A DNA stretch of 64,000 nt. It comes from Eumeta japonica (taxonomy: Eukaryota > Arthropoda > Insecta > Lepidoptera > Psychidae). Below the pieces are notes generated by a model. The model was not told the origin of the DNA. It saw nothing but the letters and a program-made list of their open reading frames with translations, and did no database searches. Shown piece after piece: positions 23,388-35,906 of this stretch. The position numbers and the translations under genes were made by a program. The first letter of the stretch is position 1. The number at the start of each line of letters is the position of its first letter. The stretch covers positions 62,001 through 126,000 of the forward strand of contig BGZK01000155.1 in NCBI GenBank assembly GCA_005406025.1, written 5' to 3'.

Positions 23388-26300
23388 AGTTTAGAGTCCT
23401 CAATAATACATCTACGATTATAGAGCAATGCGAAGGTATACAGTTAAAAGTTGAAAACGAAATAAGCGTTTTCACAAAATGTACTCGTAGTTTTCTCTGT
23501 ACGATGTGTCCGCAGGACAACAGAATTACTTAAAATTATGATTTTGATTTAGGTTTGGTGGGGTTTACCCACAGAACTCTTTGTTTCAAATGGGATTTAC
23601 ATCAAAACCTACGATGTTCAAGTTTGTTTAGTTTTTGTTACTTTCGTATAGTTCGGAGGAAAACTTTTCCGGCATATAACAAATGTACAAGTAAAATATA
23701 ATTTTCGTTATTAGGGTGACATTAACTAAGCTACAGAAATAAAATGTTGTGCGTTGGTAAGCGCCTCATTTAAATATCAATAGAGCGATAAGGATTTTTT
23801 TAATGTTAATAATAGTCAAATAAAGAAATTTATATTTATGCATTTTTAATGAACTGCTTTCTCTAAAAACAGAATGAAAATGAAAAAGATCTAAAGTATT
23901 GGACGATAAACACCTTTCGACAACCACTTATCTACAAATTCTAAGTATAATTATGAAATGGCCCGGTCGACGTCTCCGAAACTTAGAAAATCGATTAAGT
24001 GCGGCCGACAGATCAATCGAATGTTTCTACTCTAGGGGCGTGTCTAAGGCGCGCCGTTGAACCCTATTTTTAGATTTCTCCAGTCACCCCGCGTGGGTAG
24101 TCGCTTTATAATACCCGGGGTTCAGCCAGGTTTAGAGAACATTCACCTGGAGTGCGTTAACCATTCACGTCAGTTCATCAATAGATATTATGTCGATATT
24201 TTGATCAAATATAATAGCCATTTGGACAGCCTCGCTCAAGATGAGATCACCAACGTAAAACATATGTCTTTTGCTTTATTGTGTTCACTGGCTGTTGGGT
24301 GAACTGATAGCTTATAATGTTATTTATATATCATATTGATTTATGTATTATAAATCTGCCTAAAATGATAATACTAACACATAAATAAACAAAAAAATGC
24401 AAATAACGTTGCAATACAAAAAGTAGATATAAAACTCCTTAACCAATAATATGAATATAATTCAAGATTCATTGTATTAAGCATCTCGTAATATTTACGG
24501 GAAAGTTAGTGGTATATGATAAATTACAACACGCTTCAACAGTCAAAATCGCTAGTTAACACACCAACTCCAACATTGTGAGTTTAGGCAAATAGACGAA
24601 TACGTACGTACCTTTGATTTACGAATTACGACCAAAGGTTTTTGATGGTAGCCCAGCAAGCAAAACTATCTTGAGAAGCGTACTTAATAGCACTGTATAG
24701 ACTTATAAAGCTCCAGTAATGGCTTTAGTATTTGCTAATCCGCTTTTAACTGTATAAATAAATGCTGTTTATACTTAAGTACGTTTACTACTATAATTTT
24801 ATCTTGTAACCGTTTACAAGATATTTACTGGCCATTATAGGCTCAAGACACCTAGAAAAGCATGTAACAATAGCGATTGCACTGAGAAGTAATCATTCGG
24901 GTTATTTAGACTTATAAGCGCTTATAAGGTGACATTTTATAACCTTTATAAGTAAATATGGAGTTACTTTTACTTGAATTCATTTATAGTTGTTGTTTGG
25001 TGTTACATTAGCCTAAAAGTGATTTCATTCAAAGCAGGAAATTATTTTTTTGGTCAAAAATCGGTGGATATCAATAAGCATAACTATACTTTGTCCTGAA
25101 TATAATATGATATTCAAGTACAGTCAAGCATTATTAAGTAAGTCAAAAGTAACAGACCTTCAGATATTTTTAAAACAAAACTGCATAATTTATGAACATT
25201 GTGTCTTTTTTTAACTATATCCACGTCTAACAACTAAAAAGGTAATTGAACATATTTTTAAATGAGTGGGAAATTTACAAATAAAAAAAAGAGATAAAAA
25301 TCTAAAAGCAATCTAAGAAACTAAAAAACATTTTCTCGACGCCGTTCCCGCTCACCCAGACAGGACGATAAAAGTGGGTATAAGACAGATAAGAGTTCAC
25401 CGTAGATAAGAGAGGGGAATGATATCAACAATTAGTTATAATTTTTAACGGATACACCGACGTGGATTAAAATAAATATTTAAAAATAAAACATATAGTT
25501 TTCCAATATGAAAAAAATATTCCAAATTTATTGAATTTGCCACTATTTGTAAGAGTATTTGTATTGAGCCTATTTTTACAAGTGTTATATTGAGGGCTAT
25601 TTTACCATTGGACAATAAAGTGTTAATAGTGTCTATAGGTCAGTTATTATTTAATTGTTAAGCTTAGTTACGAATAATAGTATATAATAGTTGCTATTTA
25701 CCATATAGTTACTGATAATTCACTCAGCATTGAAAATAATAATAAACGATAATCAACTTGTTTTGAACATTGCTAAGTGTATAAGTTTCAAATACTATAA
25801 TTATATTAGCAGACCAGGTGTTAATAGCTGAAAACAAGACAAATTTTTTGATTTATATAGTAATATTTGCATATTTATTTAAGAACTTCCCACAATTGTG
25901 TATCTGGATATGATCAAGGAAAAAAAAACTGTCACATTCGGACAAGCTATGTCAAATTCACGTCAAATCGGATAAACATAGCTGAAACACAAGTTAGAAA
26001 TGATAGGTCGATCGTACGATCACATTTGGAGCGCTATTTTATTCAACGTCTACTGGCCGTTGAGGGCTGTACATGGCAGATGATGAACCCTACAGTTCAC
26101 GCAGTACTTCATTTTTCAAGTATTTCTGTAATTATAATGTATAATGTATCAAGTAAAGTCACCTGCAAGCGAACAGTAGTTTACTTGAAAGATTACTTGA
26201 TAGTGGTGAAACAGACCTTTATTTTATAACATCGACACGCAAGAATAGATATCATTCAAATATTCATTGACATCATATAATAGGCCACAATTAAAATATT

Positions 26301-26871
26301 TCTTTGTGAGCACTGGATAGAATTTTATTATTTATTTCGGATTCGCTTGTAAAAAACGCACACACAGCCCATTGAAATGATTTAAAAAATAGATGTAAAT
26401 TATTAAAAATTGCAATCAAGTTTTATTTTTTATATTCTAAGCATACTCAGAAAAGTATTCGTAAGTTTGTTTTGTAGAGATTAAAGAGGATCAAATTAAT
26501 TTTTTTTCAAATATCTCAAAACTTATCAGATTTTAAGTTTATGAATAAACGGAGCTCCTAAAGTGATACATAAAGAAGTCTGTAAACATTTTAGGAATAA
26601 ATTACACTTTTAAGTGAAATAAGCAATAGGGAATACATTCTTTTTTTTTAATATTTTAGAACTCTCCATATGTTTGCAGAGGCTGAGTATTTGATTCAGA
26701 ATCTAATATTTTTAACTTTTCATAAATAAATATTGAGAGTTTCCAGAATAATTGGAAAGTTATTGTCTGATTCTGATGTTCATAAAATTGAGAATTTGTC
26801 ATTGTGAAGGCCTATAAGCAGCTATTGAGTACGATTGATTTTGACAAGATTTTTCATATATACGCATGACC
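23388..26871. other. Long gene-free stretch
   Basis: Mostly AT-rich. 24000-24200 is GC-richer and covered by an 81-codon plus frame without motifs. The 120-codon plus frame at 25867-26229 is the longest non-transposon frame in the stretch but shows no domain and no unusual codon use. No mobile element is recognised. Confidence 0.45.
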
Positions 26872-27087
26872 AAAGGCGCGCACAAAGATTCAGTCAGGGT
26901 ACGCAAAACTAAAAAACTTACCAATTTCAGCATTGATTCGGTTATACAAGCTATAAAGATACTTACTGTCACGTCCGTGGGCCATCAACAGAAACAATGC
27001 TGAAACTGGTAAGTGTTTTTTAGCTTTGCACATAGCTAAAAAAATTTACTAGGTTCAGCCCTGTCTTATTTTTTGTGCACGCCCCTG
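26872..27087. mobile_element. MITE-like element with long inverted repeats
   Basis: The outer ends pair 'aggcgcgcacaaag' with reversed 'ggggcgtgcacaaaa'. The inner repeats pair 'cttaccaatttcagcattg' (26918-26936) with 'caatgctgaaactggtaag' (26995-27013), and the match continues outward through 'aaaactaaaaaa'. It is about 215 bp with no coding capacity. The GGGGCGTGCAC end is seen in insect DNA transposon derivatives; the superfamily is not assigned. The 'ggtaag' words on both arms are part of the repeat, not splice donors. Confidence 0.75.
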
Positions 27088-27116
27088 TACATAACAGTTT
27101 CATTTATGTATGGAAC

Positions 27117-27175
27117 ACGCACACATGCATACATACACACTACACACACACCTACACACACACACAAGCGTGCGC
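27117..27175 (+). repeat. CA-rich microsatellite
   Basis: An interrupted (CA)n tract with ATGCATAC and CTACAC interruptions. Confidence 0.9.
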
Positions 27176-28249
27176 GAAAGAAAAATAGAGAGTGACAAAG
27201 ATACAGATCATAACATAGGTACACAAATACGAGCATCCGTTATTTCACTCATACCTAGTCTCGGAGGAGATACCCATATACAAGTTCACAAGCCCATATG
27301 CGAAAATGTATATTTTATGTAGACCTAAAGATAATGTACCTAATCCAAATAACTAATCCAAGAGATGAGTGGTTTGTGGTTGTTTTACCCTAGCCTTTGA
27401 AATCCATGTTACATTTAATACTGTAAGGGTAAAGTACCCATTTAATCAGTAGAAACGAAACTGGCCCACATTTTGTAATAATTTCATTCAAGAAAATGAA
27501 ACCGTCACCTAAAATTAGTGCTACTACAATATAGTCACTAGGTACTATAGTGACCGTGTTCTTTTGATCTCGTCGTCGTGCCGCCGTGTTGAAGCGACAA
27601 AAGACTTGGCGGCCAGGGTTGTCAAAAAATAAGCAATGTGTAATTTTTAACAATTTATTTCGCACATTCAATGTATTTATTACTATCATAAATGATTTAA
27701 TGCAATTACTTTTCTACGAGTTTTTATTTTGAAGAACGTAGTATTAAATTTTATCGTACAATAAATTCTCGTTCGCATAAACAATTTGAATGCTAAATTA
27801 GGGTAAAACAACAACATGGCTCAGTAAATTGTCTATGTTTAACAAATTAAATAGTTTCAAACCTATATTCAAAAAAGGATTAAAATTTTGAATGACATTA
27901 CTTTTCCATATTATAGTACAATATCCGATACAATTATCAGAGAGCCTTCATAGTCCACCAAATGGATATTAATAAAATGGGTTAAAGATTTAATAATTTA
28001 ACCGTAAATCCCTATGACACTACCCATAAACATAAAACATACTTACCTATTTTCAAAAGGTTCTCAATTATTACGTCCAAGTTGTAAGTATATATTCAAA
28101 ACAGCGCAGGTTGTATTTTATTATACGCGCATGCATAATACAAAAATATTGTATTATCAAAAAGTACAAAATCTTTACTTGTAACAAAACTGTAACTGTT
28201 CAAAATCAGTTTATCAAATGTGTTTTAAAAATGATATTATCGATACAGA
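27176..28249. other. No gene seen
   Basis: AT-rich except 27520-27620. A minor hairpin, GTCACTA/TAGTGAC, is near 27534-27554. The minus frame at 27390-27689 lacks motifs. Confidence 0.5.
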
Positions 28250-28555
28250 TTCCGCATGAGTAATTTTTATATTTTTATTTATCTGTATGTTTATCACATG
28301 GAACTACTGGATGGATTTGAATGAAATTGATATGAATGTAACCGATACTATGTATTAACAATGTATATATAATATATTTCACTCCGACGATGAAAATCGA
28401 ATGTGAGATCGAGATCAGAATGAGGAATGGAACCGGAATATAAATCAAGATGGCGCTAGGATTGAGACTCACAACGAGATCTATCGATATAAAAGATGAA
28501 GGAATTCATTGTCTGTCCATGCGGATGAAGTGCGGGCGGAAGCAGCATAATAAAA
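28250..28555 (+). repeat. Hexanucleotide-bearing interspersed repeat, copy 3
   Basis: The head 'tttatctgtatgtttatcac' is followed by 'actggatggatttgaatgaa' (RTE-like 3' motif), then a 6-bp-period tract of GATCGAG/GGAACCG units (28385-28470). It continues with 'cgatataaaagatgaaggaa' and the GC-rich tail 'catgcggatgaagtgcggg'. It is the best example of the full module order in this orientation. Confidence 0.7.
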
Positions 28556-29199
28556 ATATAAAAAATGTATTACGATAAGTAGCACAATTGATTGAAATTA
28601 TGAAAATTTCGCCATCCTAAGTTGGTCGGCACATCTATCACAACGTGCTGTGTGAGTAACACATTCTATCAACGGCGCCTCCCCGACCGCCCCGCGCCCC
28701 GCACGCTCGTCCTAACCCGGGCGTCACTTAAGTACATTACTGATAGTACTTAGGGCTGTACTGCGGTATCGTATGAGAATGAATAATAAAAGTCCCGCTG
28801 TGGTATGTAAAACATAGTGGCTTAGTCGATTTCATATCATACGTAGATATAAATATCGAAATAAAGTATATTTTGTAGTTCGCCACTCGCTTTGATAATT
28901 GGGTAAGTAGTCGCCATCTTTAGTATTTTACTTAGACTACTATGTACAGAGAACGCGGTTGTACAACGTTTTCGTTCTATACTAGAGCTCATGTAGTGGC
29001 TTTGTATTACCTTCTTCTCATCGTTCGCAACGTTACTCGGCATGGTACTTCAAAAAAATGCACTATACCACTGCCCAAGTTTCGACAGAGTCAAAGGCCT
29101 CTTTTGTAGTTTGAGTTGTTTTTGTTTTCGTCACGTTTTAATCGTCCCACTGTTGGTTCGTAATTTCCCACAGTCTTTTTGTTTTGGATTAAGGGACTA
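28556..29199. other. No gene; GC-rich patch at 28675-28740
   Basis: A very GC-rich patch (CCCCGACCGCCCCGCGCC) follows an AT-rich segment. 28830-29190 contains low-scoring frames on both strands. A 'gggtaagtag' word at 28888 was checked as a splice donor, but no acceptable exon precedes it. Confidence 0.4.
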
Positions 29200-29356
29200 C
29201 AAGCTAGGCCCTCAGCGCTGGCCCAGTGGGGCTACCAGCTATCGTTGCTAATTTGACTTAAGTTAAAATCTCATCGGTTCATTTCCAGATGATCATATTC
29301 GAACCCGGTACTTTTTGGTTCGTAGGCGAGGTTATTTACCACTGAGACACAACGGC
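29200..29356 (-). mobile_element. tRNA-derived SINE fragment
   Basis: Read on the minus strand from 29356, 'gtgtctcagtgg' is an A box of the RNA polymerase III promoter and 'gggttcgaata' (29296-29307) is a B box, with tRNA-like spacing. The sequence between, 'cctcgcctacgaaccaa', matches tRNA-derived SINE heads in Lepidoptera. It does not fold as an intact tRNA. The tail past about 29290 is poorly delimited. Confidence 0.7.
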
Positions 29357-30519
29357 CTTGTAGTTAGCATGCGCTAAATGTTATGACCTTATTATTTATC
29401 CTTGACCCATCGGTATACATGAATGAATATATTCTATCAAAATAACGTTTCATATTTGATTTACTATAACTTTCGATATTTAGAATATGAAAGCCTGTTT
29501 ATCCGCTCGTTTTCTGTACAAACAATGAATGATAGCAAGGCAACAAATATATCTGAATAAATACATCAAACGGTCCGTGTGAACTAGAGAGCAAATATTA
29601 TTAATTCTTACGTTACATAAGCCAGTTATCAATATTACCAATAAGACATATTAATGTCTATTTAGTATTTCGTAACATTTCACGGCCACCTCCGTGCCTG
29701 ACTGTCGTATGGCGGTATCGCAGGCGATCTTCTGAGCGCCTATCTCACAAATAGGTAACTATTCGCTGTAACTATACCGAATTTCAATGATGAAATTCGT
29801 TGTAACCATAGTGACTGGTGTCAAAGGCAGAAGTAGGGTTCTTAAGTTAAATTTCAGATATACTTTCCTAAGGTTAAATGAAAGATTAATAAAAGACATT
29901 CATGTCATCATAAAAGGTACCAAATGAAAGTTCAGTATGGAGAAATCTAATTATGGAGCTATTTATCTATTTATATAACTATTTATCTTTGAAAGTATCG
30001 CTTACAGAAATAAAAAAAAAACATGAATGTAGATAGAAAGACATAAATTGACTCAAAGTAATCAGAAGTGCTTTATGTTACGTTCGGTTTAGTACAAAAA
30101 AAAATATATTGTACCTACAACGTGACTAATTTGTGTTAATATATTGTGCAAAACACTAACCGAATAAGTTCAATTTACATCTGTTCAGTTTTTCATTTTT
30201 TACATTTTTTTACATTTTTTACATTTCAGTTTTAACCAAATTGAAATGTAAAGGGCTAGTTTATATTTTACTTACCTAACTTTAATGACTGTTAAACGCA
30301 AACTGTTAGAAGCAAATAATCACTGATTAAGTAATTTAAGGGCCAAATTTTTATTAGACAGATAAACATCAAATAAGTACTGTCGGCGATCAACATTTAT
30401 TTTATCGGTATCGGAAATAATGTCTTAGTTTATAAGTAAATATTTATAAAATGTAATTGTCGGCGATAATTTTAATGTATACATTGTATAGATTGTATAA
30501 ATTGTGAAATTAAAAAAGC
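29357..30519. other. No gene seen
   Basis: Mainly AT-rich, with a GC-richer patch at 29680-29760 ('cacggccacctccgtg'). Confidence 0.5.
30186..30228 (+). repeat. Short T-rich tandem repeat
   Basis: Four units of TTTTTTACA with T-run length variation, period about 10. Confidence 0.85.
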
Positions 30520-30860
30520 TGTCGTCCCGCCCCGCCCCTTTCCTATTGCGCATTAGCCACGCGCTCGTCGGGCTCGCGGCAAAATGGTGTTAAGCGCGGC
30601 CAAGTGGCGCTGTATGCATGCACGCTTCAAATGCATCAGAAGAATCACATTAGTTGTGGCTGCGCCTCCAGTTCACTCCAAATCAGCCAGATCGGCAGCA
30701 GAAGTGTTAAAACAGTGTGTTTCATTTTCACCTTCAAGTCGGCAGAACGGCCGAGTGTCTTTCCGAGAACGTAGCATCCTACCAGTGCATTGTCGGTTGG
30801 ATAGCCTTTCATAGTTTCTATCGAAGGTCAGAACAAAAAAGGCGATCTCCAACAAGTACC
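30520..30860. other. GC/CpG-rich island with an unconfirmed open frame
   Basis: A strong GC-rich island. A 76-codon plus frame (30584-30814) starts at an ATG with 'gcggcaaaatgg', a good insect start context, and reads MVLSAAKWRCMHARFK onward, Arg/Ser-rich without a recognised domain. No TATA box, strong donor or homology supports a gene. A promoter, 5' exon or enhancer are all possible. Confidence 0.3.
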
Positions 30861-32919
30861 AAGTAGCATTTATTCGTGGAATAAGACGATTTTGCGTTTT
30901 TCAACATTAAGATAACGGTTATTTCTAGAATAAACTGGCTATGTGGGGAATAAAGTTATCTGGCCGTTTATTAGCCAGACAGAATACTATTCTTAAGATA
31001 AGTCAATCCTTGATAACCTCAAAAAATGGATTATTTGAAATTATGTGAAGATTCATCTATTGAAGACCAATACTCCAAGCGGTGTTATTTAATTCGCCTG
31101 TACGAAAAGAACGTGTGGTGCAACAATGACCTGACCATTATGCTCAGTAAGATAACATTGACTTCTTTAGAAAGTTTTAGATGATTCGACACACACAGTT
31201 CTACATTGTACGTGTAAAAGTTAAGACAATTGTCAATGTTATAACATAAGTAAATATTAAAATAAAAGTTAGTTGGATTACGAAATTTTCTGTTTTAATA
31301 TTATCCAGAAAAGCAATTTCTTTTCCTAGGCGATCTTAAAATAATTAAATAATTATTCGGTGCCGCTCAAAGCAAAGCAAATTAAAAAGGTAAAATAAGG
31401 AAACCAAAAATGTAAAATATTGAGTTCAAACGAAAGTATTGAGTCAAATTATGCAAATTAATATAACACCATGTCTGGCATATCTTTAACTGGTACCGAC
31501 TTCGAAAACAACTAATTTTTTAATTATTTTAAGATTTTTGAAGGCAGTTTTTATTTTATTTTTAAAAAGTCTTTTATTTAATGTTCTTGGAATCAATAAG
31601 TATCGAAAATAATAGACTGATTTTAATCAATTGTGGCAAAATGAATATTATGTTATTGACATAATACTAAGGTAACATGTGATTATATTTCGTACTTATA
31701 TAAATAAATAATTACGATTGTATGCAATAATTAAAGTTGACAATTAAAATTTAAATAAACTAACAACAAATTACTTTTAAAATACATAATTTAATATAAT
31801 TTGAAGTTGGACTTTTAGATGATTTTTATGAGGCACAATAAAATAGAATGTAACCTTAATGAAACACAATAAAATACAGGAAACCACAAATACTAATGTA
31901 CGACACCACAGAACATTATTACTCCTTAGGGGAGACCGACACAGTACAAAACTAACCTATGTTAGGTTGCAGTTTACGCGGCTTAAATGTAACTTAGCCT
32001 ACGGCAATAAGTCTTTCTCGCTCTTCACTCTAGTGTGTGAAGTTCCGTCGGATGAACTATCTGCGAATTATTCGTTGAATGAAAAACTCATTTAAACTAT
32101 TCGACAAATAAAATAAACCAATAAATTTATTCGTAGTTTAACTATCTGATTCCTTATTTCTTCAATGAAAAATTAAGGCATGTTTCAAAACAAAGTCGAT
32201 CGGCACTGACACTAAACCAAGTTACGAAAAAACTAGTTAATTTTTTAGATCCTACTATTGCGACTCGAATAAAAAAACTCAAAAAATAAAATCATAAAAT
32301 TATAAGCAATGCATAATTAAAATTTTATTTTATTACGAATTTCCTTCGCCATAAATAAGGAGTGCGAATTGGAGAGAATCTTTCAACAAACCTCGTTTGA
32401 TTATACCCAAGTATCATATATCTGTCGTTGTTTGTATGCCACTAGACAATATGAACTTTGTAGTATCAAATTATCCTAATTTAATTAACAATAAATTAAT
32501 ACAAGCAATGTCAGGTTTTGCAAACAACAAAAATGGCCACGTACATGTGCCCGTCGAATAATATTATAGTTTTACAATTTAAAATATAAAGAAAAGCCAA
32601 AACTAATGAATACGGAGGCTATAACAGTGGAAGGGCAGATGTCAAATTTGTACCTATTTTTTTTTAGTATTCCTTCAGTTATAGTCTCAGTATTAGACAA
32701 TTATTATTGAGTAAAACTTTTTTGGTTTTTATAATTTCTTCAACATTCTGTATTTCTTATTTATTTTGCTATAATTTTTTTGCGGTTTTCATTGTGTATG
32801 CAATGTTTGCTATTTCTAAATTTATGACGTGTTCTTAAACTTTCGTGGACTATACTATTTTTTAGTCGCAAATTAATTGACATTTTGAGATCGAAGTTTC
32901 TAAATAAATCTACCTCTCG
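30861..32919. other. No gene seen
   Basis: AT-rich. The 78-codon plus frame at 31859-32095 lacks motifs. Confidence 0.5.
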
Positions 32920-33060
32920 CCCGCGACTTTGCCCGCATGGATATAATATGAATACCTACATCTTTTATGTTGGGTTGTGATGCTGTGTCTACCATGATGT
33001 CGATCCCGGGCCTAATCTCGAATAAGAGGTAGGAGGAATTAGATCAAAATATATATTACA
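32920..33060 (-). repeat. Hexanucleotide-bearing interspersed repeat, copy 4 (short)
   Basis: 'ctcgcccgcgactttgcccg' is the inverted GC-rich end of the family. It is followed by 'acatcttttatg' (the family's AAAAGATG block, inverted) and a short CCCGGGCCTAATCTCG tract. The hexanucleotide part is much shorter than in other copies. Confidence 0.65.
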
Positions 33061-33524
33061 GTATTTAGAGCTTTCTACTACGTCGCCGTTTGTCACTAAT
33101 TACCTTTTAAAACATAGCGATATTAAATTATGTAAATATTACAAACTTCGTTTAATCGATATATGTTTAATTTTTGCGATTTTTTTCGAGAATCCTCCTT
33201 TAGCCTTATCTAATTGACAGTGATGACAGCAAAGTTCATAATATTTATTTGCATAGAATTTTTAATAAAATAATGTAGTCAGCGCCTCATAAATTTATAA
33301 ACATTAACTTTGTAAAACAAATTCACAATAACTCTTTAGAAATGTTACGGTATAATTTTAGGAGAGTTAAATATATACAACACAAAACCAAATGGATTAC
33401 TTTGAGTTGAGGTTTTAGTAAAAGAAAAAATGTAAATGTTAGTGAAACTGAATACATGAATGATATATTAGTCGGAAAAAGGTTTTTCGTATTTTGTATA
33501 CAAATTAAAGATAACTTTTCAACA
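33061..33524. other. No gene seen
   Basis: AT-rich spacer before the mariner relic. Confidence 0.5.
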
Positions 33525-34545
33525 TATTTTATTTACAATTAATTATAAAATGTATGTGCCATTTTTTTTCAACAACTTGTTACCATTTTGTAGATAGCGA
33601 CGTGATCCCAGCGCTGTAGAAATATTGGGGCTAATGAAAAAATTGCGACAGTCCTCTCTTGATATTAACCTAACACTACCTAAAGAACTCTGAAGAGACC
33701 GAAAAAGGTTAAGGTCTGAAAGTGCAAGTTCAGGACTCTACGGAGGATGCATTAACATTTTGCAACTAAACTTTCATTACTTCTCGCTTATGCCTCATCA
33801 GCTGTTGGCAGTAGAGTCCGAATTGATGCTTTTTTTCTAGCGGTAAAAGCTTATAATGAACAATGCCCTTCCAATTCCACCATATACATAGATAGCATCA
33901 ACTTATTACGAGTTTCCCTATAGTCTGATCTTTTTCGCACGTCCTTGCTGTAGATAATACATTTTTCATCACCACTGATCAATTTTTTTGAAAACAGTTT
34001 GGTTTCATTACGTTTCAATAGGGAATCACAAACGAGTACATGATTCACTAGATTTCTTTCAGTGAACTTGTGTGGGATCTATGCATCAAGCGAAACTGTT
34101 TTGTGGTCATTCCTCAGCTCTTCAGCTATGTCTTCAGAACTAATATACCTATCTTTCTTTACTTTTTCTAAAATGGCATCAACTTTATCCGTAACAGGTT
34201 AACCAGAGCGAGGTTCGTCTTTGACATCAGAATTACTGAACTGAAAGTGCTTAAACCAGTTTTTATTAATTACATTAGGTCAATAAACGTCAAAAGTTTT
34301 TTTTTCAACTTATTGCGTATTTTTCCTTTTTTTTATACAGTAAATTTAAAATGTATTAAATTTCTACGTTAGATTGACTTACTTTGGTGGACAGAAAACC
34401 AGTAAAAAAATGGCGGAGCACCGTTTTATTTTCATATTTCTTTTTACTAAATGTTATCTATTTAATGGTAACAAAAGTAGCCATATACAAAGAGCACAAC
34501 CAAAGAGATTTTACGGCAAATTTTTAATAATAAAATACGAAATTA
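33525..34545 (-). pseudogene. Mariner-like transposase relic, copy A
   Basis: Minus-strand frames give mariner family blocks in order: WFKHFQFSNSDVKDEPRSG, a stop, then VTDKVDAILEKVKKDRYISS, EDIAEELRNDHKTV, PHKFTERNLVNHVLVCDSLL, KRNETKLF, SGDEKCIIYSKDVRKRS, then MLMHPP, SPELALSDLNLFRSLQ near 33670-33740. The first catalytic Asp (GDEK) and the last (ALSD for APSD) are visible. The block that carries the second catalytic Asp in mariners is absent, with about 25-35 residues missing between KREV and LMHPP. Stops and frameshifts occur throughout. Sequence matching copy B extends to about 34545, so the flanking non-coding part is included. The protein is dead and could only have been moved by another copy's transposase. 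Confidence 0.9.
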
Positions 34546-34935
34546 CTTTTTTACTTAAAATGAGAAAGAAGCGAAAACATAACTGAATGGAATGTATGTA
34601 TAGGATATGAGAGAGTTGATCAAATCTAGATTTTTTAGTAGGATTTGATTAAAAGTGACAGGAAAAATGGAACAGTTATTGAAAGCAGAATAAATGACGG
34701 AAATAAAGTGAATGGGATACTGTTATGAATGGCAAAAGTGTTCCATGACGACCGCGTTTGTCTAATCCATAAGAGAATTGTAGTCCTTACGCTTATGCGC
34801 GGTGGCGAAAGTTGAGTGTAGCATAAAAGGATGAAAATAAAATAAATACAATGGAGATGTGATCACTGCGTAATATTGTGAGGTATAAAAGTGTAGGGTG
34901 TTTTTGGAAGAGAGCTATAAATATACTACAGTAGA
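34546..34935. other. No gene seen
   Basis: AT-rich spacer between two repeats. Confidence 0.5.
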
Positions 34936-35266
34936 AAATCCGGCAAGTGTATGTCGAACTCGCACACTAAGAGTTCCGTATCACTGTACAATATTGAATA
35001 GTATATATAATAATTTTTAAAAATGTTTATAAAAAAGTAAGAACACATATAGACAATAAAACGTTGAAAAAAAATATACGTTTCTTGTATGGGAACTACT
35101 TTTAATTTTTAACTTTTTTTTTATTAATTTATTTTATAGTGTCAATAGAAATATACATTCTGTGAAAATTACAATTGTTTACCTACTAGGATTCATATGA
35201 TACATCGGAGGCTTGGCAATATAGTTATCTACGGAACACGCTTTGGGTACGGAACTCTAAAAACTT
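34936..35266 (+). repeat. 'ggccaag' interspersed repeat, copy 1
   Basis: It begins 'aatccggcaagtgtatgtcg', then 'gagttccgtatc', and carries the middle 'cgtttcttgtatgggaac' and 'tgtgaaaattacaattg'. It ends 'gggtacggaactctaaaaac'. This order matches a very common lepidopteran repeat that starts with a CCGGCCAAG word and ends with TACGGAACCCTAAAAA. Non-coding; class unassigned. Confidence 0.75.
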
Positions 35267-35412
35267 ATATTGCTATGCTTTGGCCATCTGGAGAATATGA
35301 ATGAAAGCAGACTGATAAAGAAAACATGGAACAAATACGTCAAGTGTGAAATAATAATAATTATAATGTGACATATATAGAAGCGTCGCTAAGGGACGCT
35401 CTAAAAATCTTA

Positions 35413-35724
35413 TTATGCCGACCAAATTAGTGGGATACGAGAAGTGTGCAAAGTTCCTAGCGTGTGAAAATATATAGCCTGTGTCTGTCGTTCTGGCACG
35501 AGTTTGTAGATGGATAAAATTTTTACACCGGACATATTAAATTGACAATCTATTGTATAACCGCCGATCATATCGAATGCCGATATAAATTGCATACGTA
35601 TTTTTTTGTGACCACAATATTCACAAAGGTCGCCATTCGTAATGAACGCGAAACTGCGGCCATTATAAATAAATCGTACGCAGCGTCTACCATCCGTAAT
35701 TAAACTTTGCGTCGACTTCCGCAT
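35413..35724 (-). CDS. Unrecognised 103-codon open frame
   Basis: A Met-initiated frame starts at 35724 and ends with a stop at 35413. It contains a CEYCGHKK segment (CxxC), RRCVRFIYNGRSF and LVPERQTQAIYFHTLGT. Its composition is less AT-rich than its flanks. No promoter, poly(A) signal or splice context is evident, and it lies among transposon debris. It could be a decayed element gene, a single-exon gene or chance. I do not recognise it. Confidence 0.25.
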   Translation of the reverse strand: MRKSTQSLITDGRRCVRFIYNGRSFAFITNGDLCEYCGHKKIRMQFISAFDMIGGYTIDCQFNMSGVKILSIYKLVPERQTQAIYFHTLGTLHTSRIPLIWSA

Positions 35725-35906
35725 TAATTTATTGTCGTGTGCCTCTTGTCGACTGTAGATTACTGCATGTAAAAAACTTAATTAAACTATGCCCCAGTAT
35801 GCCAGTGTATTCTGTGCAATATGGTTTCTGTTGGATGTGCTATGGTTGTGATTTCTGACTGAACAAAGTTAGCCGATATTTTACTTTATTATTATTTAAT
35901 TGAAAC

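Noticed and set aside
25867..26229. 120-codon plus-strand open frame
   Set aside because: No recognisable domain, composition like the flanks, no splice or promoter context. In 64 kb of AT-rich DNA with six frames, one such frame is not surprising.
28880..28895. 'attgggtaagtag' as a splice donor
   Set aside because: All upstream frames contain stops close by and no acceptor is suitably placed.
29296..29356. An intact tRNA gene on the minus strand
   Set aside because: A and B boxes are present, but the arms do not pair as a cloverleaf and the sequence matches a tRNA-derived SINE head better.
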